NCBI RefSeq assembly: GCF_003851685.1
Contig: NZ_CP027727.1
Span: forward strand, 2,914,001 to 2,978,000
Direction: 5' to 3'
Origin: Pseudomonas sp. R5-89-07
GTDB taxonomy: Bacteria > Pseudomonadota > Gammaproteobacteria > Pseudomonadales > Pseudomonadaceae
Length of the DNA stretch: 64,000 nucleotides
Shown piece by piece: positions 63,183 through 64,000 of the stretch. Position numbers and translations under genes: made by a program. The notes beneath the pieces are model-generated. The model worked only from the letters and a program-made list of their open reading frames with translations, did not search any database and had not been told where the DNA came from. Position 1 is the stretch's first letter; every line of letters begins with the position of its first letter.

Positions 63183-64000
63183 GTGCGTTACCTGAAAAAA
63201 CTGGTCACCGGGATGGCCACCGCATTGCTGTGCCTGAGCGCTCACGCGCAAACGCTGGTGGTGGGCGATCAAAGCTATAACGCCCAAGCGGTGATGGAAG
63301 CGGCGGGGGTGCTTGAAGATTTGCCCTATACCCTTGAGTGGAAGCAATTCACGGCCGGATCGCCGGTGGCCGAAGCGCTCAACGTCGGCAGCCTGGATAT
63401 CGGCCTGCTCGGCGACGCGCCGGTGTTGTTCCTGGGCGCATTGGGCGCACCGATCAAGGTGATTGCGGTCAGCCGGCAAAACCTGGCGGGGGTGGCCATC
63501 CTGGTCAGGCAGGATTCGTCGATTCACAGCCTGGCGGACCTTGCGGGCAAGCGCGCAGCCATCTGGAAGGGCTCCTGGAGCCAGCAACTGCTGCTGAGCG
63601 CCTTGGATAAAGCCGGCGTTGCCCGCGATTCGCTGGAGCTGCGCTACCTTAGCGCACTGGATGCTTCCCATGCGCTTGAAGGCGGCTCGGTGGATGTCAT
63701 CGCCACCTGGGAGCCCTATGTCACCCAGCAGGAACGCCAGGGAGCGCGAGTGCTTGCGACGGCCGAGGGCTTGATTCCGGCGCAGAGTTTTATCGCTGCC
63801 AACGCCACGGCGATCGACAGCAAACGTGCGCCTATCAGCGATTTCCTCCAGCGCCTGAAAAAAGCCCGCGATTGGGCGCGCCAGAACCCGGCCAACACCA
63901 ACGCCTACGCCGACGCGTGGGCCAAACGCACCCGCGCCGACGCCGAAATCGCCCGCGTCTGGTTTGCCCGGGCCCGCACCACGGTCGAACCGCTGAGCGC
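63183..64000 (+). CDS. Sulfonate/taurine-type ABC transporter substrate-binding protein (partial)
   Basis: GTG 63183 after GGAGA (63172-63176); the frame runs off the right edge after 272 codons. A Sec signal peptide (LVTGMATALLCLSAHAQ) is followed by a type II periplasmic binding fold: QAVMEAAGVLEDLPYTLEWKQF, GSPVAEALNVGSLDIGLLGDAP, VIAVSRQN, GVAILVRQDSSI, SLADLAGKRAAIWKGSW, DVIATWEPYV. The GSPVAEAL and GDAP motifs are typical of SsuA/TauA-like aliphatic sulfonate binders. Permease and ATPase genes are expected to the right. Ligand undetermined. Confidence 0.88.
   Translation, partial: MRYLKKLVTGMATALLCLSAHAQTLVVGDQSYNAQAVMEAAGVLEDLPYTLEWKQFTAGSPVAEALNVGSLDIGLLGDAPVLFLGALGAPIKVIAVSRQNLAGVAILVRQDSSIHSLADLAGKRAAIWKGSWSQQLLLSALDKAGVARDSLELRYLSALDASHALEGGSVDVIATWEPYVTQQERQGARVLATAEGLIPAQSFIAANATAIDSKRAPISDFLQRLKKARDWARQNPANTNAYADAWAKRTRADAEIARVWFARARTTVEPLS

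Noticed and set aside
1..64000. Prophage, insertion sequence, rRNA or tRNA genes
   Set aside because: I saw no transposase, integrase, phage structural gene, tRNA cloverleaf or rRNA sequence on either strand by eye; a tRNA scan was not run.

Overview
The window looks like chromosome of a fluorescent Pseudomonas of the P. fluorescens group. The reasons are a GC-rich genome with Pseudomonas codon use, a complete aprA-inh-aprDEF-prtA-prtB-lipA exoenzyme locus in the order known from P. fluorescens strains, and many copies of the short paired palindromes (REP/REPIN family, core GTGGGAGGGGGCTTGC or GTAGGAGCGAGCTTGC) typical of these genomes. No rRNA, tRNA, CRISPR array, insertion sequence or prophage was seen.

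Layout. 1-240 is the tail of a zinc-type dehydrogenase. 241-3801 is an AT-richer stretch with a possible 40-aa basic peptide gene, an unrecognised 472-aa protein and a MocR-type regulator. 3907-9429 has pgm, a pirin, a UvrD-like helicase and a DUF1652-like protein. 9683-16630 looks like an amine/peptide catabolism block: SnoaL-AraC regulator, FAD amine oxidase, polyamine-binding protein, LuxR regulator, APC permease and DmpA-type aminopeptidase. 16996-31225 is the secreted enzyme locus: metalloprotease AprA, its inhibitor, the type I exporter AprDEF, two tandem subtilase autotransporters and the type-I-secreted lipase LipA. Candidate RsmA/RsmE sites overlap the ribosome binding sites of aprA and aprD. 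31369-35696 has a small lipoprotein and a two-gene DNA repair operon, a FAN1-like nuclease overlapping a nuclease-XPD/DinG helicase fusion. 35810-38172 is an ATP-grasp/alpha-E pair.

38543-39535 holds a membrane protein and two tiny acidic proteins. 39585-44602 is a giant orphan toxin gene with a glycosyltransferase end, split by a frameshift at a run of ten G (C on the coding strand). 44671-47640 has a cation/proton antiporter, a class II aldolase and a HAD hydrolase, with a divergent LysR gene. 48587-51558 is a three-gene signalling operon (PAS histidine kinase, receiver, receiver-EAL). 51866-57831 is a pentose/polyol-type ABC operon with LacI regulator, a perfect LacI-type operator and a frameshifted xylulokinase. 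57869-64000 has Lrp, a DMT exporter, RlhA (U32), RidA, oxaloacetate decarboxylase and the start of a sulfonate-type ABC binding protein that runs off the end.

Both frameshifted genes (toxin and xylB) need one extra base in a homopolymer to be restored, so sequencing or assembly error, phase variation and real decay must be separated before either is called a pseudogene. The most unusual items are the toxin with its long C tract, the FAN1/helicase operon, the small peptide/472-aa/MocR group, and the regulatory sites of the exoenzyme locus. All family names were assigned by reading motifs; no database search was run.
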